From: Lichina pygmaea
Taxonomy: Eukaryota > Ascomycota > Lichinomycetes > Lichinales > Lichinaceae
DNA length: 64,000 nucleotides
Assembly (NCBI GenBank): GCA_963422465.1
Contig: OY730175.1
Span: 248,001-312,000 of the forward strand
Direction of reading: 5' to 3'
Shown: piece by piece, positions 11,231-24,219 of the stretch
How positions within the stretch are numbered: the stretch's first letter is position 1
How the letters are laid out: every line of letters begins with the position of its first letter
Position numbers and translations under genes: made by a program
Notes under the pieces: generated by a model
What the model was told of the DNA's origin: nothing
Database searches by the model: none
The model's input: only the letters and a program-made list of their open reading frames with translations

Positions 11231-13021
11231 GGTAGCATGGCATCTGCGGAGCCGCCACGGCCGCATTCTAGCCGCGTCGGCGCCTATTTCGCCCAACTGC
11301 GCACAGAATCACGGAATCGCGCAGAGACCTCTTGTGCAATCGTTAGGCGTAGGAGGATCCCATCAACTTCCTTCCACTGACCGGCCTTCAATTGGGGGCT
11401 ATTGCCACATCTTTCAGCCTTCTTTCCCAGGAGACTGCTTTGTTGCGGGACCGACTAGTCACGAGTGCTCTACGAGTACTGTGCTTACTCGCAGTCGACG
11501 GCGTCTAGAAAAGCTTCACATGTTGCGTACATGTCGTCTTGCCTTCGACTTGCTCTCTCATCAGCCCTGCTTTCCCCCCATCTTCCGGGGTTCTCCGTTC
11601 TCCATTCAATCATTATGCCCTCGGAGAGCAATATATTTAGATCAGTGACCAGGTGTTGTGAGCACTTACTTGTAGACGTCCATCCAAACTCTTGCCCCGG
11701 CAGCATGCTCTGCTGCCGATAGCCAAAAGGCTCCATCACCCACTGGATCATCTACTGGATCATCCACTGAGTCATTCACTGCATCGCCACCTGTATCACA
11801 TGGCCACAAGTAGATCTCAAGAGACCGCATACCACAAGAGGCCAAACATCATCTCATCGCAATCAGAGCACAAGCGTCGCAAGCGATCTCTTGGGCCATC
11901 CCACTCTGGCTACGTGTTTGTGGTCGGTGGAACAGCATAACAGGGAACAGCAAATAGCCATAAGAGCTGACCAGTAGCTAGTAACCAGAAGATCCCCCCT
12001 GACAAAAACATCCACTGCCAACAATCTCCTCAAGTCACAAAGGTACTACTATACCCATGGACTCGTAGCTATACGCCGCACTGGCCTGACCATAACATCG
12101 TGTATGTCACAGCAAAGGCACCGACAGACTAAGGCACACTGTGTATAAGGATGTAAGTAGTGTTTTGATATTCTGCTCTGCTCTTGTTTTCTCTCCTGAG
12201 ATGTCTTGGCTGATGAGACTCCGCTCTCTGCTCCGCCCCCCACTCCACCCGCTTTACTCCTGTTTCGCCCCTGCTTCACTCACGTTCGACTGCTGCTGCA
12301 TTCCCGCCTCGGTTCCCTGCTGCAAGCCCTTCTTCCATTCCGCTCCATTCCAAGATAAAAAGATGCAAGATCCCCGATACAGATATCCCGCTATATTCGA
12401 GAACAAAGAAGAGCTGTTCTTTCCCCCAAATCTCGATATAGAGAAAGGACAACAGCGATATTAATGTCATCTCTTACCTGAGTGAAAAAAGACCTGTTTC
12501 TTCTTCGGGGTTGGGGAGTAAAGAAAAGGAAGACTCAGCATTTTGGTTTGATGATCGTAGGTTTGGAGTCAATTGCCTGGGTTGAAACTTTTGACTGTAG
12601 GATCTGTTTCCAGAACGTGTTTGGGGGAGAGATGTGGCGGGATATTGAAGGAAGGAAGAGACGAGGAAGAAGAAGAAGAAGAAGAAGAAGAAGAAGAAGA
12701 AGAAAGCAAGAAAGTAATAAAGGACGAAATGAAAACCAGAGACGGAAGAGACGGAAAAGGTGTAGAGGGATGAAGGAGATAAGAGATGGAGAGATGACAG
12801 TCAAATCTCGTTCGTGAGCGGAAAGTTGATTTTGTGAGGTGGATAGTCAAGGAAACAAGAAAGTACTCGCAGGCAGATAGAGCAAGGGAAGAGATGATTA
12901 TTAGATGGCCTTCTCGTCCTTCGCATGTGACTGGTGGAGATATACCAGCCAACATCGATCTTCGTCTAGTTCTCCTGGCTCATGCGCTCGTCCATGCCGT
13001 CGCCACCGAGAAACCTCACCA
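11231..13021. other. Gene-free stretch, simple repeats
   Basis: Contains an imperfect tandem of (T)GGATCATC(T/C)ACT around 11742-11775 and a GAA/AGA run at about 12665-12705. Open frames are short and, around 12660-12710, simply read the trinucleotide repeat. No gene recognised. Confidence 0.5.
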
Positions 13022-15170
13022 TCAAGTGATGGCTTCGGTGGTGGTAACGTCTGTGATTGTCTCGGAGATCTTGGCGGGCACAGCGTCGTCGCTGGCGGCA
13101 GGTGTGTGCACGCCACTGGCAGACGTGCCGATTGCAGATACGCTATCGACGCTGTTGACAGGCGTGGCCTCTTGGGGCGTGGTCGTTTCGGCATTGCTCT
13201 CGGAGATCTCAGCGAGCATGGCCTCGGAACCAGTCTCGGTCGCGGCACCGTCGGCCGTGGTGTTGTCGGCAATGGTCTCCGGGTATTTGACAAGCTCGTA
13301 GTCGTCTGAGCCACTGTCACATGCTGCGTCGAGCAGGTACTCAAAGCTTTCGGCAGGGGTGCTGTCGATGCTGCTGGCGTTCGCGGCCGCTGACCAACGA
13401 GGATCAAATTGGAAAGCAGAGGAGGCGTTGTACGTCCGAGAGTATGTATGAGCAGGCGTCGCCCCGGATGCGGAGGGTGACCGGCGGTCGACGTGACCCG
13501 GCATCTGGCACGCACCAGACGGCACTGGACCTCCATACTGAAGAGCGGGCATGGTCGCATCCGACGGCGGGAACGTCGGTGGTCTCGCTAACGTTGATAA
13601 CGGCGAGACGTAGGGTAAGATTTGCCCGCCCGTTGAAGAATCAGAGGGCGCAGACGTGGGTCCCGCCGAAACAGGCTTTCTGCGCTCGGTTGAAGAAGAA
13701 GAAGAAGAGCACGGCGCCGACGTGGGCCCCGCCAAGGTGCACGGAGTCGGCGCTCTGGTCTGGAGAGAAGGGAAAGAGGATGCGCCGGTGGGAACCTGCA
13801 AAGCTGAGAACGATGGCACTCTGTGCCCAGACGAAGGAAAGAAGGGCGTCGACGTAGGCCCCGCTGAAGTGTACGGATACGGCGCCCTATGCCGGAAGGG
13901 AAGAGACGAGGGCGCTGTGGTACGCCCTCCCAAAGTGGAGGGCGACGGCACTCCGTGGCCAGAAGAAGAACGAGATAGGGGAGCCGACTCGGGCGCAGCA
14001 GAAGTGTCCGGAGACGGCTCGGGGTGCTGGGAAGAAGCTGAAGGGGGCGTCTCCGTGGGAAGCTGCAGAGTTGAGGTGGACGTCGCTCGGTGCTGGGAAG
14101 AATCAAGGGACGGCGCCAGCCAAAGCCCTTTCACAAAATCGACATACTGTGCCTCGCTCATCGCCCGAGGAGCAGAGGCCGTCGGTATAGACGCTGGTGG
14201 AACGAGCCTCATTTCTTCCGGGCCTTCCAGAGCGCGGGCAGCAAGGCCGGCGGAATCGTCCGCGCTCGTGCAGCGCGCCACTGCAACGGTGGCCGAACCG
14301 CGAGCAGGATTGGGGTCGTCGTCAACTTCGAGTTTGACTGCATCTTCAAATTCGTCTTCACCCACAACCTCGTCATCATACAAGTCACAATCACCCCGTC
14401 GGATGATGTCGCAAGGCGCGTCTCTGATCTCTTCTCCATCTCCAACCGCGACCAGAATCTCCAGCGACGAATTCGGTGCGAGATGCGCCTGTCTGGCCAC
14501 GAGCTTCGGGACTGGACCGCTCGAAGGCGAGAAAGGNNNNNNNNNNNNNNNNNNNNNNNNNNNNNNNNNNNNNNNNNNNNNNNNNNNNNNNNNNNNNNNN
14601 NNNNNNNNNNNNNNNNNNNNNNNNNNNNNNNNNNNNNNNNNNNNNNNNNNNNNNNNNNNNNNNNNNNNNNNNNNNNNNNNNNNNNNNNNNNNNNNNNNNN
14701 NNNNNNNNNNNNNNNNNNNNNNNNNNNNNNNNNNNNCGACGTCGTCCCACCAGCCGGTTGCCGCCGAGACGTTGGCGTATTTGATAGTCTGGCGCAGGGC
14801 AATGGCATGCGAAGGGGTGGGAAGTGGTCCTTCGAGCGTCTTGCGAAACCTGGTGCTCGTGCTTGTCAACGATGGACCTTCGCTTGCAAACGGCACCGTC
14901 GGGAAAGCGCAGCTTCACCGGTCCGACGGCTACTTACTGATATTTCAGGTCGGCAACCTCCCGTTGGTCGAACGTGAAGTTTGGATCCTCCAGGATCAGC
15001 CTCCAGTTATCCGCGCCATATGTTTCGACTCCAAGCAGCAAGTCGTCAATCTCATCATCGGTCCACGCCGGCTTTGCTCGGGAAGACTGCTTCGCCATCC
15101 CCTCCCCCTCCCCATCCTCCTCCTCGGTCTCTGCCGGGCTTGGCGTGGTGAATTGAAGTAAATCTGCCAT
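13022..15170 (-). CDS. Myb/SANT (telobox-like) protein with long Ser/Pro-rich repeat tail
   Basis: Exons 15170-14938 and 14849-13022 joined across an 88-nt intron (GTAAGT...TTGAC...CACCAG). The N-terminal domain reads AWTDDEIDDLLLGVETYGAD, NWRLILEDPNFTF, then REVADLKYQFRKTLEG; the last segment is rebuilt only by splicing and fits the telobox-like LKDRFRT block of fungal Myb proteins. The remaining ~600 residues are acidic, then Ser/Thr/Pro-rich with a degenerate repeat of about 20 residues (HRxP...PTSAP...SS) four or five times. An assembly gap of 200 N interrupts the coding sequence after about residue 104, so part of the protein is unknown and the 686-residue length is nominal. Likely a nuclear DNA-binding protein; target unknown. 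Confidence 0.7.
14537..14736. other. Assembly gap, exactly 200 N
   Basis: Two hundred consecutive N inside the Myb/SANT coding region. The round number suggests a scaffolding placeholder, so true distance and any hidden intron are unknown. Translations through it are meaningless. Confidence 0.99.
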
Positions 15171-16677
15171 CTTGACGACAGACGCAGCTGTGGCAGACGA
15201 TTGATTGTCTTCGGGCTGGTTGTTAGCACTGAGCGTTATGATCCGCGGAAAGTGCGAAGCATTCGACGTTTGTATATATACTTGGGTCGACACCGCAAAA
15301 GCTGGGACTCTAGGGCCCAGTCTGATTGCATTGCGCCGAGGCTGCTGTAGTGACTTCCGAGCAGACCAGAGGTAGGATCGCTAGTCACCGCCACCGTCAC
15401 CTTCATGGTCTTAGCGCTGGTGTGCCTCGCGTCGATCCAACCATCCGCTCTCCCTGCATGACCGTCGTTGACCAAGACCTTTGCCACCGCCACGTTGTCT
15501 GAGCTTGGACGACTTGACCCGAATGAATATGTGATTGAGGTTGCCCGTCCAGCGCTCTTTCCCAGAATTCTAGGGTAGTCTGAACCCGCAGCGAGCCCTA
15601 ACGATACTCGGCCAGGGTCCAACATGGGAGGATCAGCACGTGGTCTGCTCGTTGTCATTTGCGATGGAGTCCTGCGGCAAGAGGCAGCGGAAGATGGAAC
15701 TGCACGGCTTACTCCATTGATCCAATTCGCAGAGAGGAGAGAGAGCAAAAATCTTGTCCTTGTCGCCGTTGCAGGGGTTGAAGCTGCGTCTGCGCCTGCG
15801 TCTGCGTCCGCGGCTAGGGCGGGGAACCGGAATCCAAACCGGAAGTTCAGGGTCCTGCCGCCATTCCAGTACTTGTACATACGTAGGGCAGTACGACGTG
15901 AGACCAAAGTCTGCAGGGCACCCATCTTGTTCCTTCCAGAAATGTGACCGGGAATGAGGACAAGCGAGCGCTCGACTCGTCTGTGCCGGTTGACATTGAT
16001 ATGCTTCTCACCGGTCCGGCAGATCAGCTGAAAGACCTTCGCAAGACCGACCACTCACAACGCAAGAAGCCTATCGGGATTCACTGAGAGTGATTGCGAC
16101 GCTGGCGCATCCGCCGTCGTACGAGCCCCGAGCGCCGCGGCGCGGAATGCGCGCGACGGCTTGGTTGCCTCAAGCCGATTCATCGGACGAGGCGGGAAGC
16201 GACAAGGATGATGATGCTTTGTGTCTCTGTCAGTTCCTGCTACGACATCCCGACGGATTCAAGCTTACCTATGTAGTGGTGATACGTAGTAGTACCTGTA
16301 CCCCCATCCGATGTGATTGTGAAAATAAATTGCGGATCTATCGGGACGAAAATTGGTGGTGGTTGACATATCAATCAATCGAGATGCGATGTACTTCCGT
16401 AGAGTACTCGTAATTGATTGTCTATTGCGGAAGTGCTATGTGAACCTCTTGTCCAGCCCCACGACGAGCGACTGCGACTGCGACTGCGGATGAAGGTCCC
16501 CTATCGCGTGTATCGTAACACGAAGAACCGATCGAGCATCTCTTGACAGTCGATCCAGGACTGCATAATGACAAGGGTCGGACCGACAGAGGTCGGCTGC
16601 TCATGCCCCGGTGTATGATTTGCCGACGTTGTGCCTCCAACGTAGGCTAACCTTGCTCTTGCGAACCGGTTGCTTTC
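15171..16677. other. Intergenic stretch, no supported gene
   Basis: Contains a CTGCGTCTGCGC-type tandem near 15783-15815 and GTAC motifs. A long minus-strand open frame (15236-16054) overlaps the Myb promoter, lacks any recognisable domain and is Ala/Arg/Ser-rich; I did not accept it. Confidence 0.45.
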
Positions 16678-19335
16678 TCACGTTGTAGAAGCGTCGATGA
16701 TCTTGCCGGGGTTCATAAGCCAGTATGGATCGAGAGCACCTTTGATGCTCTGCATCACTCCAATTGTATCGAGACCTAGCTCCTTCACTAGGTAAGGCTT
16801 CTTCCCGAGACCGATACCATGCTCACCCTAGACCAGACGGATTAGCCTGGCAACGACCTGTAGCCGCTTGGCAGACTAGGCGTGGAGAGGCGAGTGGGGT
16901 AAGCTGGTTGCGTACGGTACATGTGCCTTCCATCGATATGGCTCGGTGGACCATGTCACGAACACATCTACGGACCCGCTCCTTCTCGTCCCGATCGGTA
17001 GTGTCGTAGAGAATGCTCTCGTGGAAATTGCCGTCACCGACATGGCCGAGGATGATCGCAAAGAGGCCGAGTTCGTCCATCTCCTTCTTCGAGATCTCTT
17101 TGGAATACATTCGAGAGTCAGAACCGTCGAGGAGGAAGGAGAGACGGCGGGAGAAGGCGGCGGACTGCACTTGCCAATGATATCGGACAGCCTCGATAGC
17201 GGCACGGCCACATCGGTGGACCAGACGTCCGAGTTCTTCGTCCGCAGTGCCAAGGTACTCCAGAAGAGCTCCTTCCGTGCAGACCACAGCTTCTGGCGCT
17301 CGCGAGCATCCCTGGCGAACTCAAAGTCCCCAGCTCCATGGCGCTTCGCAATGACTTTGACAAGGCCGATGCTTTCCTCCACCTGCCCCCGAAGATTGAT
17401 CAGCCAGCAGTATCCCAGTCGTACGACGGCACTCTCTGTCGCGGCTTCGAAGACGATGTGATGGAGGAGCTTACGCCTGCCGTGGTGCCGGAGAACCTAC
17501 AGCGACGAACGGATCTCCCGTCAGCGGGCTGTCCTAAGATGGTCACGGATCCGAGACGGCCGGAGGCGCGCTCTGCGGACCCCCGAGATTGGCGGGTGGG
17601 GGGGGGGGGGGGGGGGACCTCACTTGAAGAAGAGCGTCGGCACTTCCTTCCACTTCCTCGACGTGGTCCCGGATCTGTTGACGACCTGCATCGCGACCTC
17701 GTCCATGAGCTCGACCGCGCCGACCGGCACGCCTGCACGGATCACCTGCGACGCCGCCGAGGCGGCAGCGCGAACGCTGGGAAAAGTGACGACGGCGACG
17801 CTGGTCTCTTGCGGCACCACGGCAAGTTTCAGTGTGATCTCCGTCACTATGCCGAGAGTGCCTTCGGATCCAACGAACAGAGCGGTAAGGTTGTAGCCGG
17901 CGGAGGACTTCCTACGGCGCAGCGGACGGATGAGGACGGCTTCTCGGATGCAGGAGGATGCGGGAGGACGAGCAAATACGGAGGCCGTACCGGGGTCTCT
18001 GTCGAGTCTTGATGACGCTGCCGTCGGCGAGCACAACGGTCAGGTTCAGAACCCAGTCCTTCATGGTTCCGTATCGGACGGCATTCGTGCCACTGTGTTG
18101 TTTTGACCGGCACTACCTTAGAAACTCGCTCGTGGAAAGGGCGGCGGCGGCAAGAGGAGCCGAAGGCAGACGGCGAGGACGACGGCTTCACAGTACCTAC
18201 AGTTGGTCCCAACCATCCCACCAATCTTGGCCTACCAAAACGGTCAGAGAGAGAGCGCAGTTCGGTGCCGAGGCCTAGGCCCGGATGCGAGGCCGGCAGA
18301 GATGAGATTGCGGTCGCCTACCGATGGGCCCGGGTCGACGGGGAAGAACAGGCCGGATTCGGTCAGCTTGTCATTGAGCTCCATCCACGACACCGCGGGC
18401 TGGACGACGATGTCCATACTGTCCGGCACGACACATCTTAGCCTGCCTAGGCGCAGGACTCCTCACGATGGCATCTCATCGACCCGGACGGGAAGCACGG
18501 GCTTGACGGTGCGCAAAAGGGCCATACGCACTCGGCATCATGAAACCGGACGACCTTGTCCATATAAGCGAAATCAATGCTCATACCTCCGTGGGGGGCG
18601 GAAAAGTTCCCTTCGAGGCTGGAGCCACCGGAGTAAGGGACTGCGGGCCGACGGCGTCAGCTCGAGCGCTCTTGGGGAGCGAAGAGGGACGAGGAGGGAG
18701 CGCCTGGGCCAGCGTTCATACTCATCGGGACGCGGTACTTGTGACAGATCTTGGCGATCTGCGAGACCTCTTCGGTCGAGCTGGGATAGGCGACGGCGAT
18801 GGGAAGCCTGTCGGAGTTGACGGTCGACCACTCCGAGTATCCGTGGGCGAGAAGATCTTCGTCGTCGGTGCTGACGGTTGCGCCCGAGACGGTCCGTCGG
18901 ATCTCGGCGACGGCCTTGCAAACGCGGCCGGATCAGAAGGGAGCCTTCTCTCGCACGTGAGGGTCGGAGCAGGTCGATCTAGCGCATACGTACCTGCTGC
19001 ATCATCTTGACCGTTCCATATCTTGGCGGACCGCCCGCCGATCGGCCGACGCGCCTCGGCTCCAGGTCCAGCCCGCACCAGCGCCACGCTCCCACCGCGC
19101 CGGCGATGACCCCCAGGGCCAGCATGCTCGGCACCAGCCAGGACGACGACGGCCGGTGCCCCGTCGACGACGGCATCGGTCCCGAGGCCGCTCGAGACGT
19201 GAACGTCCGGCACGACGACGGGAGGAGCAGCGGCGGGCCGATACGAGGTCGCACCAGCGCACAAGATCGGCATCGCACGCGCGAAGCGAGTGAACAAGCC
19301 GCCCCTCCCACCGAACACCGACTCGGTGCAGCCAT
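16678..19335 (-). CDS. DLD1: D-lactate dehydrogenase (cytochrome), mitochondrial FAD flavoprotein
   Basis: Eleven exons (19335-18994, 18914-18722, 18640-18532, 18418-18322, 18231-18197, 18092-17991, 17911-17624, 17496-17475, 17382-17175, 17097-16916, 16827-16678) total 1728 nt, 575 residues. Oxidises D-lactate to pyruvate and passes electrons to cytochrome c at the inner membrane. The first ~60 residues are Arg/Ser-rich without acids (mitochondrial presequence), followed by one TM helix. FAD-binding PCMH features: [71 protein letters not shown]-terminal FAD-oxidase block: [47 protein letters not shown]. Intron 17174-17098 is GC-AG (GCAAGT donor); intron 17623-17497 contains 19 G; exon 8 is only 22 nt. 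No defect seen. Confidence 0.95.
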
Positions 19336-22101
19336 CGTTCTCCCACCTGTCCTTTCGTCGACGCCGCAGGAGTCAAGGCCATCCAACGCAGCGACGACGG
19401 GACGAGTCCAGGAGACAGCCGGTAACGTGGCTCTCGGAGACTCTCCTTCACCCTGCGCTCGTACGTCAGTTCGGCCCGAAGAGCATGCACGTCCACCGCT
19501 TATGTTTCGGTCGACATTCGAATCCGCCCCTTGCCTCGACAGATGGCCAGAGGGGCCGGATGCTTTTATATCGTAGGACGCTGGGGCCGACCTGACAGCG
19601 GCAAGAAACTCTACACCCGACAGTAACGGATGTCCGAGGAGCTGCGGCGATGTGGAGGGCTCTTCCCGACCAAGTTTGCGGAACGTACGTACCGTAGGCC
19701 GCGCCCTCTCTCCGTCCCTTCCTCCCCTTGTCCTTTCGCATCCAGCCCTGCCGGGACCGAGGGCACGCCGGCCGCAGCCCGTGACGGCATAGCCTCGTGG
19801 TCCCCTTTTTCCTTCTGGATGCAGTCCTGTGCTTGGGTACAGACGTATGACTGTCAGTGGTACGTGTTGGCTGCACCGCCTGCACCGAAGGCATCTCGTG
19901 CCGAGTGACACTTCGCTCCCGACGGGCGGGACCGGAGATGGTGGGGGGGCTACGTACCCATGCCGCTTCTTCGCACCCTCCTTCGGAGAGGGCCGGGCAG
20001 TCCAACGCAAATCATTTTTTGCCCTATACTCCGGAGATCCTCTATATCTCCTGCTTAGGACATCAAAGACAGTCGGGAAGGCATGGTAAAATCAAGAAGT
20101 GTGTCCAGGAAGCCCTTGATCAGTGTTTTGGAGGCTGTAGCGCAACCATCTCATCTCCTACCGTGCCGTCAGATGTGATCATAGGCAATCTAGAGCAATC
20201 TAGAGCAAAGAGTTGTGGATGACATGCCTGTGCCATTGATTCTCTATCCTCTGCCCAAATTCAGACTGATGACTCCATCGTTGTGTGGATGTCTGTGATT
20301 TTGTGTTGGACTGCTCGGCACCCTCCGGAGGGTGCAAGGAAGCGGCAACGGGTACGCAAGCGCAAGGCTTGTTTCTGGCTTGGCCTTCGCCGGTGGCGCA
20401 GTTGCTTCGTCCCTTTCTGGTCTGGATGAGCACGGCGCCTTCTGGGCTCTTCCAAGTGCGCTCCGTACTCGTAGGCTCTCTTTCTCCGGCGTACGAGTAT
20501 CCGAAGGCCGCTGCTGCCATCCGAAAAGCAGTGCGCATGTACGTTACGTACGTAACGTACTGGCTGGGGGCCGCCCGCCTCCCTGTCCGGCTAGGCTTGC
20601 CTTTTCTTTGCGTCCAAACGCTGCATGCGGCGTCGAGCATTCCCAGACCCCAACGCCAGCAACGCCGATGAGGTTGCGGCATGTGCTCCTCCGGCCTGTA
20701 GCCTCTCCGCAAGAACGTACCGTATCTTTAGTTCTAGAGATACGTCCCGTAGTAGGATTGTTGGATTGGCCTGGCGGCTGCACCGTCAGGGTCCTTCCAG
20801 TCAGGGTCCTTCCAGGAGCCACGACAGTCTATGCGGTACGTAACGTACCGGTAGTCAGATGGCAGCAGCCAATGCTGCCACAGACGGATTAGCCCCAACT
20901 TGGCGCCTACCGCATTTGATTCAGGTGCAGTGCAAGCTGGATCGAACAACATCGATTTCGTCAATCCGAACGCCAAACCCACTCGGGCTGAAGTAGCGGA
21001 TAACCAGGGTGTCGCATCACATGGGCACAGGATTGGAATCGAACCCGATTCTACGAACCACTTTCTATCGAGAGGGAACCACGCCTGCTGAGGTGTCATC
21101 GCAGATGTTCATAGTACCACGTACGATACTACGTACGAAGTACCGTACGCCTGGTACATCCGTATCTATCCACACCATCAAACCCATTGATGACGGGAGG
21201 ATCGCCACTGTATAGATGAAGGCGAGAGGTGTCGTGCGATGACATACTGACTCCGGCCAAACAGCCCAAGAAGAGATGGGAATCGTGTCACCGTTGGCGG
21301 TGCGCGGGGCGCGTGCGGGGTCGGAGAGGGAGCTGCACCCCGCATTGTAGGAGGGTACGAAACGTACGAGAGACCTCGTACGAGCGAACTCGGACTGGGC
21401 CGTGTCCGCATCTATTTTCGTCACCGTCCACTACATCATGATGTGTTGGACGCCACGGCGGTCTGAATGAGGTCGGGAAGAGAAGGGACGAGAGACGCGT
21501 GCCCCGGCATCTTTGTGGTCAATGGATTAGAAGCAGTCCACCCTGATGAGACTGTACCCCGGTGATTAGATGAAAATGCCATCTGCGGGGTGGTCGTACG
21601 TATGTACAGGGGCACTTTCATTCTTGTCACGTGATGAGCCATCCAGTCTTTCCCCACAGAGACAAGGTGTCAGATGCCCGCCGATAGCGCGCCAGAAGAA
21701 GTTCCCCCGCGATAGCCGCACGTTGAAGATCTCAGACAAAAGCATTGAGTAGCCGTGGTAGGCTGCATGTTTCAAGTTGTATCCAAGATGATGATGGGAG
21801 CTGTGCCATCTGTCCGTCCCACGTGACGTTCACGTGACCCGTACCCCCTGCGGTATGTAGCTCGCTAGATAGCTCTTAGCCAGATCACCATCTATCTTAC
21901 CACGCTTTGAGACGCTTCCGCTGCCCTTCGTAGGCCGTCTGCTACATCAACCAAGCTAGCGAAGAAAAGATATGATTCTCACGTGGTAGCTCTTGTCTTG
22001 TGAATACCGTACATTGCTGGGAATGATAGGCCCAGTGTGCGATACCGGTATGCACTCCGAGTTCTCGGATAGCAAGCTGCCTACGTATGTACGGAGTACG
22101 T
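19336..22101. other. Gene-free stretch before the pogo element
   Basis: About 2.8 kb. GTAC/TACGTA palindrome clusters at about 20537-20560, 20832-20850, 21117-21150 and 22084-22102; a tandem duplication of about 15 bp (GTCAGGGTCCTTCCA) at 20788-20817; CACGTG sites near 21630 and 21820. A box-B-like GGTTCGATTCC on the minus strand near 21040 has no foldable tRNA around it. No protein family recognised on either strand. Confidence 0.5.
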
Positions 22102-22103
22102 TA

Positions 22104-22143
22104 CCGTAACCGATCACGTGGCGCTCAGTATCACCCAACGCTC
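22104..22143 (+). repeat. Left terminal inverted repeat of the pogo element
   Basis: Forty bases, exact reverse complement of 24220-24259; includes a CACGTG core. Confidence 0.95.
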
Positions 22144-22190
22144 AGTATTCCGAGATTCTGCACCTCGACTGCCTTCTTTATTTTATCGCC

Positions 22191-24094
22191 ATGGAGAAGT
22201 CTTATGAAGACCGAATGAGTGAGGCACTTGCTGAGCTTGAGTTGGCGGATCGAATTAACTACTTAGCCACTGCATCGAGGCACAATGTCGGTCGCCACGC
22301 CCTTTCTCGTCGCCATCAGGGCAAAAGCACCTCCCGAGAAGAAGTCAACTTGACAGTCATTAAAGCCCTTTCCGATGCCCAAGAATCAGTACTGGTAGAG
22401 CGTATCAGTGCTCTAAGCCTTAGGGGATGGCCAATGACCCCTCAGATCATCCGAGATCTAGCGGAACACATCGCTGGAAAACCGCTTGGGAAGTGCTGGA
22501 CTCGACAGTTTGTTCAACGTCATTTGGACACTCTGGAAAGTGTCTACCTAAAGCCTATAGACAAGAAACGCAAATGGGCAGAGTCTATAGCTCAAATCAA
22601 GGCTTTTTACCAGCTGGTATCACTATCCCTAACGTTGTTCATAAAACTTTGCTAATTCTTACATAGTTATCTGACGCTATTGAGAAATACCATATCACGG
22701 CTGATAACATCTACAACGTCGACGAGAAAGGCTTCCTTATTGGCCAGGGGCATGCCACACGACGTATCATCAACAAGGAGGCACGGAAAACTGGCAAGAT
22801 TCTAGGCATCAACCAAGATGGGAGTCAGGAGTTTGTGACTCTAGTTGCTTGTGTTCGAGCAACTGGATCATACATCCCTCCAACTCTTATCTATCAAGGT
22901 CAATCACATGACCTTCTTGACACCTGGGTACAAGATCTGAATGACACTGAGGCATACTTTGCTGTCTCTGAGAAAGGGTGGACAAATAATGATCTGGGTC
23001 TTCAATAGCTACAGAAAGTCTTCAACAGGTGTACTGAAGCTCAGGTAGGACGAAGCCGTCGTCGTCTTCTTATAGTTGATGGTCATTCAAGTCATGTTAA
23101 TCTTTCTTTTCTTGAATATGCTCATCCAAATAGTATTGTTGTTCTTGTACTGCCTCCTCATACTACACACTGATTACAGCCTCTTGATGTTGGTCTGTTC
23201 TCTCCCCTAGCACAACGTTATTCCCAAGAGCTTGATGCTGTGATGCGTAATAGCTTAGGCATTATGTCTATCACAAAACATATCTTCTGGCCTATCTTCT
23301 ATTCTGCTTGGCAAAAAAGCTTCACAACTGAGAATATTCAGTCAGCTTTTGAAGCTACTGGTATTTTCCCTCTTAATGCCTCTCAAGTGCTTAATATTCT
23401 TGATCCCTCTTCTCATACACCTCAGAGACCTGCCCCTACCCATGCTAAGACCCCTGTCACATTCAAATCTTTCCGTTATGCAATTCAGATGCAGAAGAAA
23501 GCTGGTTCTACAGAAGGACTTGAGCGGATCAGGGATGGCTTCGCAAAAGTCATCACAGAGCGAGATCTCAACAAAGCTACAGTGGAGCAGCTAACAGAGG
23601 CTTTACTAATGGAGAAGAAGAAGAAACAGCGAGGAAAGCGGCTTAATTTGCTTGGAGAGGAGGATAATAAGCCTCAGATCTTCACTCCATCGAAAATCCA
23701 AGCTGCACTTGCAAGAAATAGCAAAAAAGAGCAGGAAGAAGAGCAGAAAAAGGAGGAGAAGGATAGGAAGAAGGAGGAGGTAGCACAACTACGTGCACGG
23801 AAGCAATTGGAGAAGGAAGAGCAACGGACAAATCGAGAAATTGCTCGTCAAGTGGCCAGAGAAGAGAAGGCTAAAAAGGCTGCAATTGTGAAAGCCAATA
23901 AGGAGGCCAAGAAGCAGGCACAAGGAAATGTGAAGGTCCAGGAACCATCAGAGACTGTCGAGGAATCTTCTCCACCAAGCAACGAAGCTCCTGCTGTTGA
24001 TGATGATGGAGATGAGTGGAGCTCTGAGGAGGAGGCTCCAAGACTGAATTCACGTGGCCGAGTCTTGAGGAAGCCATCACGCTTTGTATACTAG
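22191..24094 (+). pseudogene. pogo/Fot1-family DDE transposase with two premature stops
   Basis: Starts at ATG 22191 inside the element and runs to TAG at 24094, with a 50-nt intron 22617-22666 (GTATCA...GCTAATTC...ACATAG), 617 codons nominal. N-terminal Psq/CENP-B-like helix-turn-helix DNA-binding part (SLRGWPMTPQIIRDLAEHI, CWTRQFVQRHL), then the DDE catalytic core: NVDEKGFLIGQG (first Asp), LLIVDGHSSHV (second Asp) and LPPHTTH.LQPLDVG (third Asp), then a Lys/Glu-rich coiled tail. In-frame stops lie at 23006-23008 (TAG, expected Trp TGG) and 23171-23173 (TGA, probably from CGA). The first is a CpA-to-TpA change on the opposite strand, as in RIP. Otherwise uninterrupted. Confidence 0.9.
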
Positions 24095-24219
24095 ACTTCT
24101 ATTGCTTAATTTCTCTTCTCTATATGCTATTCTATTAGATATCCAAGCTTGAGACTATTCCGACAAGAATCCACGGAGTTATTCAACTTTTTATCAAGGG
24201 GGTCCTCGGTCGCTCAAGG

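Noticed and set aside
15236-16054. 272-codon minus-strand open frame
   Set aside because: No domain or signal, overlaps the promoter of the Myb/SANT gene, composition follows local tandem repeats.
20990-21090. Box-B-like GGTTCGATTCC on the minus strand suggesting a tRNA
   Set aside because: The bases around the loop cannot form a 5-bp T stem and no acceptor or anticodon arm is found.
23006-23173. Selenocysteine or read-through use of the TAG/TGA codons in the pogo transposase
   Set aside because: Positions match conserved Trp and Arg-like sites in the family; mutation is the simpler explanation.
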